Shown here: positions 1 through 7,200 of the stretch, in pieces
How the letters are laid out: every line of letters begins with the position of its first letter
How positions within the stretch are numbered: the first letter of the stretch is position 1
DNA from: an uncultured Corynebacterium sp.
GTDB taxonomy: Bacteria; Actinomycetota; Actinomycetes; Mycobacteriales; Mycobacteriaceae
Direction: 5' to 3'
DNA length: 10,234 nt
NCBI RefSeq assembly: GCF_943914015.1
Contig: NZ_CALUAK010000092.1
Coordinates: 1-10,234, forward strand
The notes under the pieces: model-generated
Told to the model about the DNA's origin: nothing
Databases searched by the model: none
The model's input: only the letters and a program-made list of their open reading frames with translations
Program-made: the position numbers and the translations under genes

Positions 1-848
1 CCCCCGACCCAACAAGCCGGGAATCAGGGTGTCCACACAAACGGGGTCAGCTCCGCCACAGAAAAACAACTGCGCTGACCACAGCGAGGACAAAGAGGTA
101 GCACCAGGACATCGCGCCCATGCGGACTGTGGCAACGTGGTGAAGAGGTTTATTCGTCATCAGCTCCCTGTGTTGTTCACGTCCACAGAAACATCATCAC
201 ACACCTAACCAGACACCCCAGAACAGATGCCGGCAAATCCCTGCTTGCCCTGTCACGTGCGTTACTGCAGATCACCACCACTGAGCAAGCACGACAATGG
301 GTCACCCAGCTACAACAGTTCGAAACCACCCACAGCAGGTGGCTCAAAGAAAAAACCCATGTGGACGACCTCATTGATAAAAGACTCAAACCCAAACATG
401 TCCGTCGTGGGGCCACCTGGTGGTACACCCACTACCGACAAAGACGAGCCTGGAAACTACTGGTCACACTCACCAGAAAAAACCCCTGTTCACCTACCTC
501 ACCCACACCGACCACACACTAGCCGCCACCACCAACTGCTTGGAAGGTGGCGTCAACGCACACCTGAAAAACCTCGCCAGAACACACCGAGGACAACCCC
601 CAGAACACCAACGCACCATTATCGACTGGTGGCTTGTACAGCACACCAGCGCCCCACCAGATCCGATGGACATAGGCAGAAAACAAAAGTGGGGTAAGGC
701 CCAACTCGCCAAAGCCAAAGCCTTACACCACCTTGAAACAGCACAAGGCAAGCCAACCACAGACGGAAGACCAGCCCTATACGATCGTGGAATCGAATCC
801 ACACCAACCAACTCTATGGGAATCCAAAAAGGCTGGCTAGGACACTAA
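1..848 (+). pseudogene. Decayed IS1249-like transposase (internally deleted, frame-broken; 5' end outside window)
   Basis: Remnant of a DDE transposase resembling the IS1249 group, recognised from memory of the family. Frame 1 near positions 1-115 reads like an N-terminal zinc ribbon (NGVSSATEKQLR, then GQRGSTRTS), with a TGA at 76-78 where a Cys codon would be expected. The central part carrying the first catalytic Asp seems to be missing. From about 160 frame 1 resumes as CVVHVHRNIITHLTRHPRT, then LLALSRALLQ and RRGATWWYTHYRQRRAWKLL, a typical C-terminal half. At an A-run (477-482) the homology moves to frame 3: LFTYLTHTDHTLAATTN, CLEGGVNAHLKNLARTHRG and IIDWWLVQHT, ending at TAA 846-848. 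The TTN-x-x-EGGVNA and HRG blocks are hallmark C-terminal motifs of these transposases. With a nonsense codon, a probable deletion and a frame change, no functional transposase is expected. The start codon lies beyond the left edge. Family call fairly sure; exact break points approximate. Confidence 0.8.
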
Positions 849-861
849 CCCCACCACCCCC

Positions 862-924
862 AGACACACAATTCACTACATAAGTCGACACGCCGAAAAA
901 GACACACATTTCGCTACTTAAGCC
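862..924. repeat. Two imperfect 25-bp direct repeats, possible IS end
   Basis: Copies at 862-886 and 900-924 share the pattern AGACACACA-TTC-CTAC-TAAG-C, with about five mismatches and a period of 38 bp. They start 14 bp after the transposase relic's stop codon. They could be transposase-binding sites or the right terminal repeat of the element. No matching left end is visible because the element runs off the window, so this role is inferred. The rest of 849-988 shows no coding potential. Confidence 0.5.
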
Positions 925-988
925 AATCATTGCCACCATGCTTTTCCCAAAAATAGTTATCACCCTGAATAATCTGAGTGGTGGCAGC

Positions 989-1018
989 AAAAAACCGCCT
1001 GCAGATTGCTGCAGACGG
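989..1018 (-). terminator. Rho-independent terminator of rplM-rpsI
   Basis: Read on the minus strand this is a 10-bp stem (arms 995-1004 and 1009-1018, one mismatch) with a 4-nt loop, followed directly by six T residues (complement of A989-A994). It lies about 20 bp after the rpsI stop codon and is a textbook intrinsic terminator for the ribosomal operon. Confidence 0.9.
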
Positions 1019-1038
1019 CTTCTTGTATAGGCGTGTTT

Positions 1039-1611
1039 TTAACGCTTGGAGTACTGCGGGGCACGACGTGCCTTGTGCAGACCGGCCTTCTTGCGCTCCA
1101 CCGCACGGGAATCGCGGGTGAGGAAGCCAGCCTTCTTCAGCGCCGGGCGATCGTTGATGTTGAACTCGTTAAGAGCACGGGCGATCGCGAGGCGGAAAGC
1201 ACCGGCCTGGCCGGTGGGGCCGCCACCACGGAGGTTGGCCTTGATGTCGAACTGACCGTCGCGCTCGAGAAGAACGAGCGGGGACAGGATGTCCTGCTGG
1301 TGCAGCTTGTTGGGGAAGTACTCCTCCAGGCTACGGCCGTTGCAGGTAATCTTGCCGGAGCCGGCAACCATGGTCACACGGACGATGGCGCGCTTACGGC
1401 GACCGACGGTCTGAATCGGGTGATCCAGCTCAGCCGGGGTGAGAACGGAAGCCTCAGTGGCCTCGCCCTCGGGAGCCTCGGTAGCGATGGAATCACCGAT
1501 GGTGGAGGTGAACTCCTCGGTTGCAGCCTGTGCGGCAGCAATGTCCTCTGCGGAGGCAACGTTCGGCTCGTTGGCCTGTGCCTCGACGTTCTCTACGTTC
1601 TCTTCGCTCAC
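1039..1611 (-). CDS. rpsI: 30S ribosomal protein S9
   Basis: Component of the small ribosomal subunit; its basic C-terminal tail reaches the P-site tRNA. The 190-residue product carries the S9 core from about residue 67: TVGRRKRAIVRV (68-79), GGGPTGQAGAFR (129-140) and the terminal RRAPQYSKR tail, which matches the family's conserved end. Residues 1-65 form an acidic, Ala/Glu-rich extension (EENVENVEAQ and onward), a feature I recall from corynebacterial and other actinobacterial S9 proteins. The start is GTG at 1611-1609, overlapping the rplM stop codon as GTGA, so translation is probably coupled; AGGTGG upstream in the end of rplM can serve as ribosome binding site. Last gene of the rplM-rpsI operon, closed by the terminator at 989-1018. 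Very sure. Confidence 0.98.
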   Translation of the reverse strand: MSEENVENVEAQANEPNVASAEDIAAAQAATEEFTSTIGDSIATEAPEGEATEASVLTPAELDHPIQTVGRRKRAIVRVTMVAGSGKITCNGRSLEEYFPNKLHQQDILSPLVLLERDGQFDIKANLRGGGPTGQAGAFRLAIARALNEFNINDRPALKKAGFLTRDSRAVERKKAGLHKARRAPQYSKR

Positions 1612-2051
1612 TGTGCCACCTGCTTAATCTCGTAGGTCTCGGGATTCTTGTCGGCGTACGGGTGCTCAGCACCTGCGTACACGCGCAGCTTCTTGATGGA
1701 AGCGCGGGAGAGGCGGGTGTGCGGCATCATGCCCTCAATCGCCTCGAAGATGACGCGCTCGGGGTGCAGCTCCAAGGAGCGACCAAGGGTCAGCTTCTTC
1801 AGGCCACCCGGGTAACCGGAGTGGCGGTAACGGAACTCGCGCTCGCGCTTGTTGGAGGAAATCGCAACCTTATCGGCATTGATGATGATGACGTAGTCGC
1901 CACAATCGACGTTGGGTGCGTACTGAGGCTTGCCCTTGCCACGAAGCAGATTTGCAGCGTGGGTAGACAGGCGGCCCAGAACCACGTCGGTAGCGTCGAT
2001 GACGTACCACTTGCGGGTAATGTCACCGCTCTTCGGGTGGTATGTAGACAC
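1608..2051 (-). CDS. rplM: 50S ribosomal protein L13
   Basis: Early-assembling protein of the large ribosomal subunit. Starting at GTG 2051 gives 147 residues, the usual actinobacterial length, beginning STYHPKSGD after the initiator. Family motifs: KWYVIDATDVVLGRL (14-28), GDYVIIINADKV (51-62), REFRYRHSGYPGG (71-83), GMMPHTRL (107-114) and a C-terminal ETYEIKQVAQ. The GTG is preceded by AAGGAG with 5-nt spacing. A longer open frame reaches 2303, but its extra 84 residues have no L13 character and lie over the leader. Co-transcribed and overlapping with rpsI. A long, probably structured leader precedes it, which suggests ribosomal-protein feedback control (inferred). Very sure of identity and start. 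Confidence 0.98.
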   Translation of the reverse strand: MSTYHPKSGDITRKWYVIDATDVVLGRLSTHAANLLRGKGKPQYAPNVDCGDYVIIINADKVAISSNKREREFRYRHSGYPGGLKKLTLGRSLELHPERVIFEAIEGMMPHTRLSRASIKKLRVYAGAEHPYADKNPETYEIKQVAQ

Positions 2052-2093
2052 ACTGACTCCTTGTCTAAACTGTCTAAAACTTTGCCAGCCATG

Positions 2094-2238
2094 GTGTACG
2101 CGACGCACTCCCCGCCAACACGAACGTGTCGGTGGAAACGAAGCACACGGCGGCCGGTGGAGACCCGAGGCTTCGGTGCGGTCTGCGTTTCCCCTTGTCA
2201 CCTGGACTGTGGTGGTTTGGGTACACGCTCGCGTACAC
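2094..2238 (-). promoter_or_regulatory. Putative structured 5' leader of rplM-rpsI
   Basis: Between the predicted promoter and the rplM ribosome binding site the transcript has complementary segments. 2229-2238 pairs perfectly with 2094-2103 (10 bp, GTGTACGCGA with TCGCGTACAC), enclosing about 125 nt. Inside are a hairpin at 2115-2132 (about 7-8 bp, one G-U, possible GUUC loop) and one at 2161-2184 (5-bp AGACC/GGTCT with an inner CCGA/TCGG). The 5' strand of the long helix can instead fold locally with 2221-2228 (GTAC/GTAC plus GC pairs). L13 leaders are known in Firmicutes; I know of no description for this lineage. Folding is judged by eye and not calculated. Confidence 0.5.
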
Positions 2239-2247
2239 AAGCGCATT

Positions 2248-2276
2248 ACCCTACCAAAAAATCCCCCAGCGACCAA
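2248..2276 (-). promoter_or_regulatory. Candidate promoter of rplM-rpsI
   Basis: On the minus strand TTGGTC (2276-2271) and TAGGGT (2253-2248) are separated by exactly 17 bp, in an AT-richer patch. This fits a housekeeping sigma promoter with the loose -35 usual in corynebacteria. The start site would fall near 2241, giving a leader of about 190 nt. Assigned by eye only. Confidence 0.5.
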
Positions 2277-2338
2277 ATATCGTCGCGAATCACTATCCCA
2301 CAATATTTATCTATGTATCTGCATTTCCCACCCGAAAG

Positions 2339-2473
2339 CCGTCTGCACCCTCAGCCCTCCACACGCCCGGCCACGTACTGGAATTTCGGGGGGATGGTGT
2401 GCGTGGCGATGGGCTCACGGGACCCGTATGAATAGGGCTCCGGGGCGTGCGAAGGGGTGGAGGGTGCAGACGG
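2339..2473. repeat. Long imperfect inverted repeat between esxT and rplM
   Basis: A perfect 14-bp inverted repeat (2339-2352 with 2460-2473, CCGTCTGCACCCTC / GAGGGTGCAGACGG) extends imperfectly to arms of about 32-34 bp (2339-2370 and 2440-2473), ending in CACGCCC/GGGGCGTG pairing. The loop of about 69 nt holds a further ACGGG-A-CCCGT palindrome (2417-2427). It begins 34 bp after the esxT stop codon and could form a very stable 3' structure on the esx transcript. No T-run follows on either strand, so it is not a standard intrinsic terminator. The remaining non-coding sequence of 2277-2506 shows nothing else I can name. Confidence 0.8.
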
Positions 2474-2506
2474 AGGTGGTGGTTATGGTGTTGCGAGGCA
2501 GATGGG

Positions 2507-2797
2507 TCAGGACCAGCTAGCTGCGGCCCGGGAGTTCATTTCGCTCATCCGCTGGTTGCCGTCCTCGACGGTGCGGGCGATGGTTTCCAGAATCTGGTTG
2601 AGCTCGCCTGCGGCGCGGTCCCAACGGTTTTGCGCGTCCTGGTAGGCGACGGCGGAGTCGCCCTCCCACGTGCTCACCATGGGGGCGATCTGGGACTTCA
2701 GGTCACCCAGCAGCCCGTTGATGCGTCCGGAGGTAGCGCGCATGTCTGCAGACGCCGCGGAGATGGCGCCGAAGTCGTACCTAATCAGTGATTCCAT
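2507..2797 (-). CDS. esxT: WXG100 family type VII secretion substrate, EsxT-like
   Basis: Small helical-hairpin protein of the ESAT-6/WXG100 family, expected to pair with the neighbouring EsxU-like protein and leave the cell through the ESX-4 machine. The product has 96 residues, the family's usual size, with the W-x-G turn as WEG at 44-46 between two amphipathic helices (about 8-40 and 48-88). It has no signal peptide or membrane segment. The ATG at 2797 follows AAGGGGA at a spacing of about 9-10 nt. It is the promoter-distal gene of the pair and starts 51 bp after the esxU stop codon. Its position next to rplM matches Rv3444c (esxT) of M. tuberculosis, on which the name rests. I see no Tyr-x-x-x-Asp/Glu signal at its C-terminus, so the partner probably supplies the export signal. 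Family sure; orthology likely. Confidence 0.9.
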   Translation of the reverse strand: MESLIRYDFGAISAASADMRATSGRINGLLGDLKSQIAPMVSTWEGDSAVAYQDAQNRWDRAAGELNQILETIARTVEDGNQRMSEMNSRAAASWS

Positions 2798-2848
2798 GAG
2801 TACTGTTCCCCTTTTTCTGTATGCGTGTAGTAAGTGATGGTCTGTTGG

Positions 2849-3166
2849 TTACAGTGCGAGGCCCTGCGCCTCGATGGTGCGAAACGCCTGCGAGTTATCG
2901 GACTCGGAGGAGTCGAACTGTGCCGCGTTGGAGCGGATGTTGATGGCGATATCGGTCAGCGCCGCGCGCAGCCGCATGGCGGAGTCGTCCCAGCGCGTCA
3001 TCAGCCCGGCAAACGACGTGCTCGCTGAGCCTTTCCAGCTTCCGGCTACGTCTTGTACGACGCCCTTCACGCGGTTGAGTTCTGCCTGGACCTGATCGTT
3101 GGTGGCGTCAACGTTCTTGGCGGTGTTGACCATCACCTCTGATTCGGTTGCAAACATTCCTGACAT
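2849..3166 (-). CDS. esxU: WXG100 family type VII secretion substrate, EsxU-like (CFP-10 side)
   Basis: Partner WXG100 protein of the ESX-4 substrate pair. It has 105 residues, the length I recall for Rv3445c (esxU). The helix-turn-helix turn is WKG at 44-46. After the second helix comes FDSSE (84-88), in the place where the general export signal Y-x-x-x-D/E normally sits in CFP-10-type partners, here with Phe for Tyr. A flexible tail ends in QGLAL. The ATG at 3166 has a strong GGGGGA ribosome binding site 4-5 nt upstream. Heterodimer formation with the EsxT-like protein and recognition of this tail by EccC4 are inferred from the family. The order esxU-esxT after an Rv3446c-like gene matches mycobacterial ESX-4. 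Family sure; orthology likely. Confidence 0.9.
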   Translation of the reverse strand: MSGMFATESEVMVNTAKNVDATNDQVQAELNRVKGVVQDVAGSWKGSASTSFAGLMTRWDDSAMRLRAALTDIAINIRSNAAQFDSSESDNSQAFRTIEAQGLAL

Positions 3167-3297
3167 GGTGTCCCCCTTTTTTTCTAAGGATGTGTGTTGT
3201 GTGAGCCTCTCATCCGAGGCGGTGAAGGCTTCCCTTTTTGTTCCTTCACTTACTTAGACTGTCCAACCCCAGCAATCGGTTCCCGAGAAAAGAAAAA
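3167..3297 (-). promoter_or_regulatory. Intergenic spacer before esxU with two inverted repeats
   Basis: This 131-bp gap is the largest between the Rv3446c-like gene and the esx pair. It contains a 7-bp inverted repeat (GTGAAGG 3222-3228, CCTTCAC 3243-3249) and a GCCTC/GAGGC hairpin (3205-3220). Neither is followed by a T-run in the minus direction. A separate esx promoter here is plausible, but I see no convincing -35/-10 pair. Confidence 0.3.
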
Positions 3298-4293
3298 TTA
3301 TTTTTCCCCCTGGTAGGTGAGGGTATCTGTGGCCATCCTGCACGCTGCTTTGTGCGCATAGGTTGGTTCTCCGCGGGAGTGGCAGCCGACAGAAAACTGG
3401 CGGTCGCTTTCGACCCACGTGGTCCAGTTCACTTGGGAGCCGTCGCCAGGGAGCTCGATGTACTCCACGGGGTTGGTATCCCCGCTGCCCTCCACCAGCG
3501 TGAGGGTGGGGTCTTCCTCCACCATGCGCAGAACTTCCGCCTCGACGGCTTGTGGCTGGACGCCGTAGATAGGGTCTGCTGCCACGACGATGCGAAGATC
3601 CGGGTCTGGGCCTTCGGCGGTATAGGCACCATCGGGCCGGGCGGTGAGGGTGAAGTTCGGTGGCGTTTTCATTTCTAGGCCTCCCCCACTGACGGTGATG
3701 GGCTCGTTATCCACGGAGGTCTCTTCGGTAGCGGTCTGCGTGGGTGCTGCGGATTCCGCCACCTGTGTGGGGGACGCCGTCACCGATTCTGCGGCCTGGA
3801 CTCCTTCTTGTCCGTTGGGCAGGGTGGAGCTGATGGCCCACCAGCTGAGTGCACCAACGAGCAGGACTACTCCAGCGATGGCGGCGTTTGTCAGCGTGAG
3901 GACGGAGGATCCGCGGGACGCATCCTGTGGCCGGTAGATGACTGCCCTGCGCTCGCCGGGGTTGCCGTCCTCATCGGGGTAGGCCTCGACGGACTGCGGT
4001 GGGTCGTCTTTGTTCAGCACGCTGCTGGAATATGCGGCGATGCCCTTGTTGAGGAGCGTGCGGGCAAGCATTTCTGTCGTGCGTTCGTCGGCGTTGATGA
4101 CTACTTCCACATCCGGCCAGTATTCGGAGCACAGATCCTTTATTTGGTCAACGACGGCGGGTACTGCCCAACCCTCGATGATGCCGGTGGCGGGAAGATC
4201 GTAGCGGTAGACGGTGTCTGGCCCGTCAACGACGGTGGCGATGTCATCGACGGTAACGGTGACGACGTGGTCAATGTCGTAGTTGGTTTTCAT
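3298..4293 (-). CDS. Type VII secretion-associated membrane protein, Rv3446c family
   Basis: Accessory protein of ESX-4 loci whose molecular role is not established. The 331-residue product has three parts. Residues 1-125 are a probable cytosolic domain (DIDHVVTVTVDD start). A single hydrophobic segment spans about 133-153 (TNAAIAGVVLLVGALSWW). A Ser/Thr/Glu-rich linker (164-198) leads to a C-terminal domain (200-331), presumably outside the membrane, with Cys304 and Cys318 that could form a disulfide. This layout and the position between eccC4 and esxU match the family named for M. tuberculosis Rv3446c (TIGR03931, from memory). It is shorter than Rv3446c. The ATG at 4293 overlaps the eccC4 stop codon as ATGA, so the two are almost certainly co-transcribed and translationally coupled. 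Family assignment good; function unknown. Confidence 0.8.
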   Translation of the reverse strand: MKTNYDIDHVVTVTVDDIATVVDGPDTVYRYDLPATGIIEGWAVPAVVDQIKDLCSEYWPDVEVVINADERTTEMLARTLLNKGIAAYSSSVLNKDDPPQSVEAYPDEDGNPGERRAVIYRPQDASRGSSVLTLTNAAIAGVVLLVGALSWWAISSTLPNGQEGVQAAESVTASPTQVAESAAPTQTATEETSVDNEPITVSGGGLEMKTPPNFTLTARPDGAYTAEGPDPDLRIVVAADPIYGVQPQAVEAEVLRMVEEDPTLTLVEGSGDTNPVEYIELPGDGSQVNWTTWVESDRQFSVGCHSRGEPTYAHKAACRMATDTLTYQGEK

Positions 4294-7200
4294 GGGGTAC
4301 CCCGTTTCTCTTCGTGTGCGGATGATGGCAGTGGTAGTGCAACGTGGATCGGGCCGACGCGGGCGGATTCGCGGATGAGTTGGGCGCGACCCGGTACGGC
4401 AACGGCTGTTTTTACGCCAGCGATGGGGCCGTCGGCGGGATCGGCGGAGTAGATGAGGATGTCCGGTTGGGCGTCCATGAGGCCGCCGATCAGTGGTGTA
4501 TAGAGCGCCCGAGAAAAGGACCCCGACTTACGTGTGAGAACGACGTGCAGGCCGACATCACGGGCGTGGGGCAGGTAGGGAGTCAGGGGTTGGAAGATCT
4601 GGTCATCGACGAGGTGGCAATCGTCGACAAGCAAAAACAGCTCGGGCCCCGACCACCAGGACCGTTCGCGGAGAGCCTGGGGGCTGATGTCCGCAGCGGG
4701 CATGCGGGAGGCGAGGGTGACGGCAAGCTTGTCGACGAGCTCCCGCATCGCGTCGGTGGTGGCGGCGTAGCCGGCGAGCATCTCCGGGGCGAACGCGCCG
4801 AGGAGGCTGCGCCGGGAGTCGATGACGACCATGCGTGCCGCCTCACGCCCCACCTGCGCCAGCGACTGGCCGACGAGTTCCAGGAGAGAGGTCTTGCCAC
4901 AACCGCGGGTGCCGAGGGCGAGGAGGTGCTGCGAGGTCGCGGGGTGCCACGAGACAGGGGTGAGGCGCGCGCCGCCGATGCCCAGCGGAAGGGTGAGGTG
5001 ACCGCCCGGCGCGGCCGTGGGCGCGGGGAGATCGGCGCTGTCCAGACTGGTGGGCATGAGGCGCAGGCGGGGCACAGGTGGTGCGTCGGCGGTGAGTTCG
5101 CGTACGTGTTGGATGTCTTCGCCGGAGCTCACAGCGATGAGCATGGACTCCCCATGTGGTGTCAGACCTCTGCCTGGCAGCGCGGGGACGCGTTCCTGGG
5201 CTTTGCGGTCGATGAGCGAGTCGAGCGGGTCAGCGAGGTGAAGCTCGATGCGTCCACCGATGAGATCGCGGATCGCGGGGCGCAGCTCGCTCCAGCGGTG
5301 GGTGGTGATGACGAGGTGAACCCCGGCGCCGAGCCCGTCGGAGGCGATGCGTGCGACGGTCTCCAGGTGCTCCTCGAAATCGGAGCGGATGATGTGGAAA
5401 CCGTCGATGATGAGAAATAGCTCACGCCCGGGATCGGTTGCTGGGGCATCGTCGATGAATTGTGTGACCTCCGCAAAGACACGGTCGACGGCTTCCTTGT
5501 TGTGCCTGCCGACCACTCCCGCCACATGAGGCAGGGTGGACAGCTCGGCGAGGTCCGCCCCGCCTAGATCGAGGATGTAGAACGCTACCTTCTCCGTCCT
5601 GTGCGTCGCAGCGCAGCTGAGCACAAGGCTGCGCACGGCCGTCGACTTGCCGGATTGCGGTCCGCCACAGATGGCGAGGTGGCCTGTGGCCCCGGACAGG
5701 GGCAGGACGAAGGTGTCTTGTCGCTGTTCGTATGGGCGGTCGATGATGCCGATCGGCACCGCTAGCGCGTTTTCCTCCTTAGTCTCCGCGCTACTCGACG
5801 CTGCGGATAAAACGCCTCCCAGAGGTATCGCCGCGGGCAGGGGCGGAAGCCAGACCTGGTGCGCTGCCAGATCCCGGGCAGCTGCTTCTTCCCTGCAGGC
5901 GGCAACGACGCGGTCGACGAGCGTTTCTACCGGTGCTGCGTCTGCGGGCTGCTCGCTGGCCGCGTGTTTTCCTGCCTGTGAAGCATCGTCCATCGCCTCA
6001 CTTCCACCCCCTACATCACTGTTTTCCACACCGCTGTCATCCCCGCGAGAACCAGCCTCTGCTTCCTGCTCAGAACTGGTATCCCTCCAGCCGGTGAACA
6101 GTTGCACCTGCGCTTCCTCATCGCTGGTGGCGGTCGCTTCCTTTAACGGTCCGGACACGTAAGAGGCGGTGAACCGCACGAGTTCATCGGCATCTGTTTT
6201 CATGTACCCAGCACCCGGCTTGGCGGGCAGGTGATACGCATCCGCGGTGCCGATAACCTGACGGGATTCGCCGGCGGAAAAGGTCTTCAAGCCAATTCTG
6301 TAGCTGAGGTGCGAGTCCAACCCCCGCAGCCGCCCTTCCTCCAGGCGCTGCGAGGCGAGGAGCAGGTGAACGCCGAGGGAGCGGCCAAGCCTGCCGACGG
6401 CGACGAAGAGCTCCGCAAAATCGGGGTGCTGGCCGAGGAGTTCGGAAAACTCGTCGATGATGATGACGAGGTGTGGAAGGGGCGCAAGCTGCGGGTTGTG
6501 CGCCCGCTTTTCTGTGTACGCGCCGATGTTGGGGATGTTGCCCGCCGCGCGGAGCACCTCCTGTCTACGATTCATCTCGCCGCTGATGGCATCCTGCATC
6601 CTGCCCACCAGGGTTTGTTCCTCGGCAAGGTTGGTGATCACCGCGGACGTATGTGGCAGATTGCCGAGCTCCAGGAACGTGGCACCACCCTTGAAGTCCA
6701 CGAGGATGAGGTTGAGATCCTCCGGGGAGTGCGTCAGCGCCAGGGAAACAACGAGGGTCTTCAAAAGTTCCGATTTTCCGGACCCTGTAGCTCCGATGCA
6801 CAGGCCGTGCGGGCCCACGCCACCGAGCGCCGACTCTTTCATGTCCAGTGTCACCGGTCGCCCTTCCTCGTCGGCACCGATGGGGACGGCCAAGAGGGAG
6901 TGGGCATCACGCTGCCACAGCTGTGGGAGGGGAAGTCGCGCCGGTGTAGCGACACCCAGCATCGGGAGGAGGTCGCCGGAGTGAGCGATCGCCTCGTAGC
7001 CACTTCCCGGCCGGTCATAGGCACCGATGGCGCGGACCAGTTGGTCGAACTCGAAAGCTGTGACAGCATCCGCTTGGCCGATGACCTGCTCGCCGCATTC
7101 TGTCGCCACGCCGAGCAACACAGGGCCAGGCTGTGTACCTCCACGCCGCGACCGCGGTTTATCGGACTGCGAAGGATCGGTTAGCTCAGCTTCTGCGGTG

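Noticed and set aside
227..697. Plus-strand frame-2 open frame of 156 codons in the transposase relic
   Set aside because: Transposase homology is in frame 1 and then frame 3. The frame-2 product is a Pro/Thr/His-rich artefact.
2052..2303. N-terminal extension of rplM to the upstream ATG
   Set aside because: The extra 84 residues are not L13-like. GTG 2051 has an ideal AAGGAG and gives the family-standard 147 residues.
1521..2435. Plus-strand open frame of 304 codons over rpsI/rplM and their leader
   Set aside because: It lies opposite two certain ribosomal genes and has no recognisable protein pattern.
2339..2473. Long inverted repeat as an intrinsic terminator of the esx genes
   Set aside because: No T-run follows the stem on either strand, so it was listed as an inverted repeat of unknown role.
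4344..5420. Long plus-strand open frame (358 codons) and other long frames opposite eccC4, such as 6231-7184 and 7584-8243
   Set aside because: These are antisense shadows of a GC-rich gene with clear ATPase motifs on the minus strand. Their translations show no family-like motifs.
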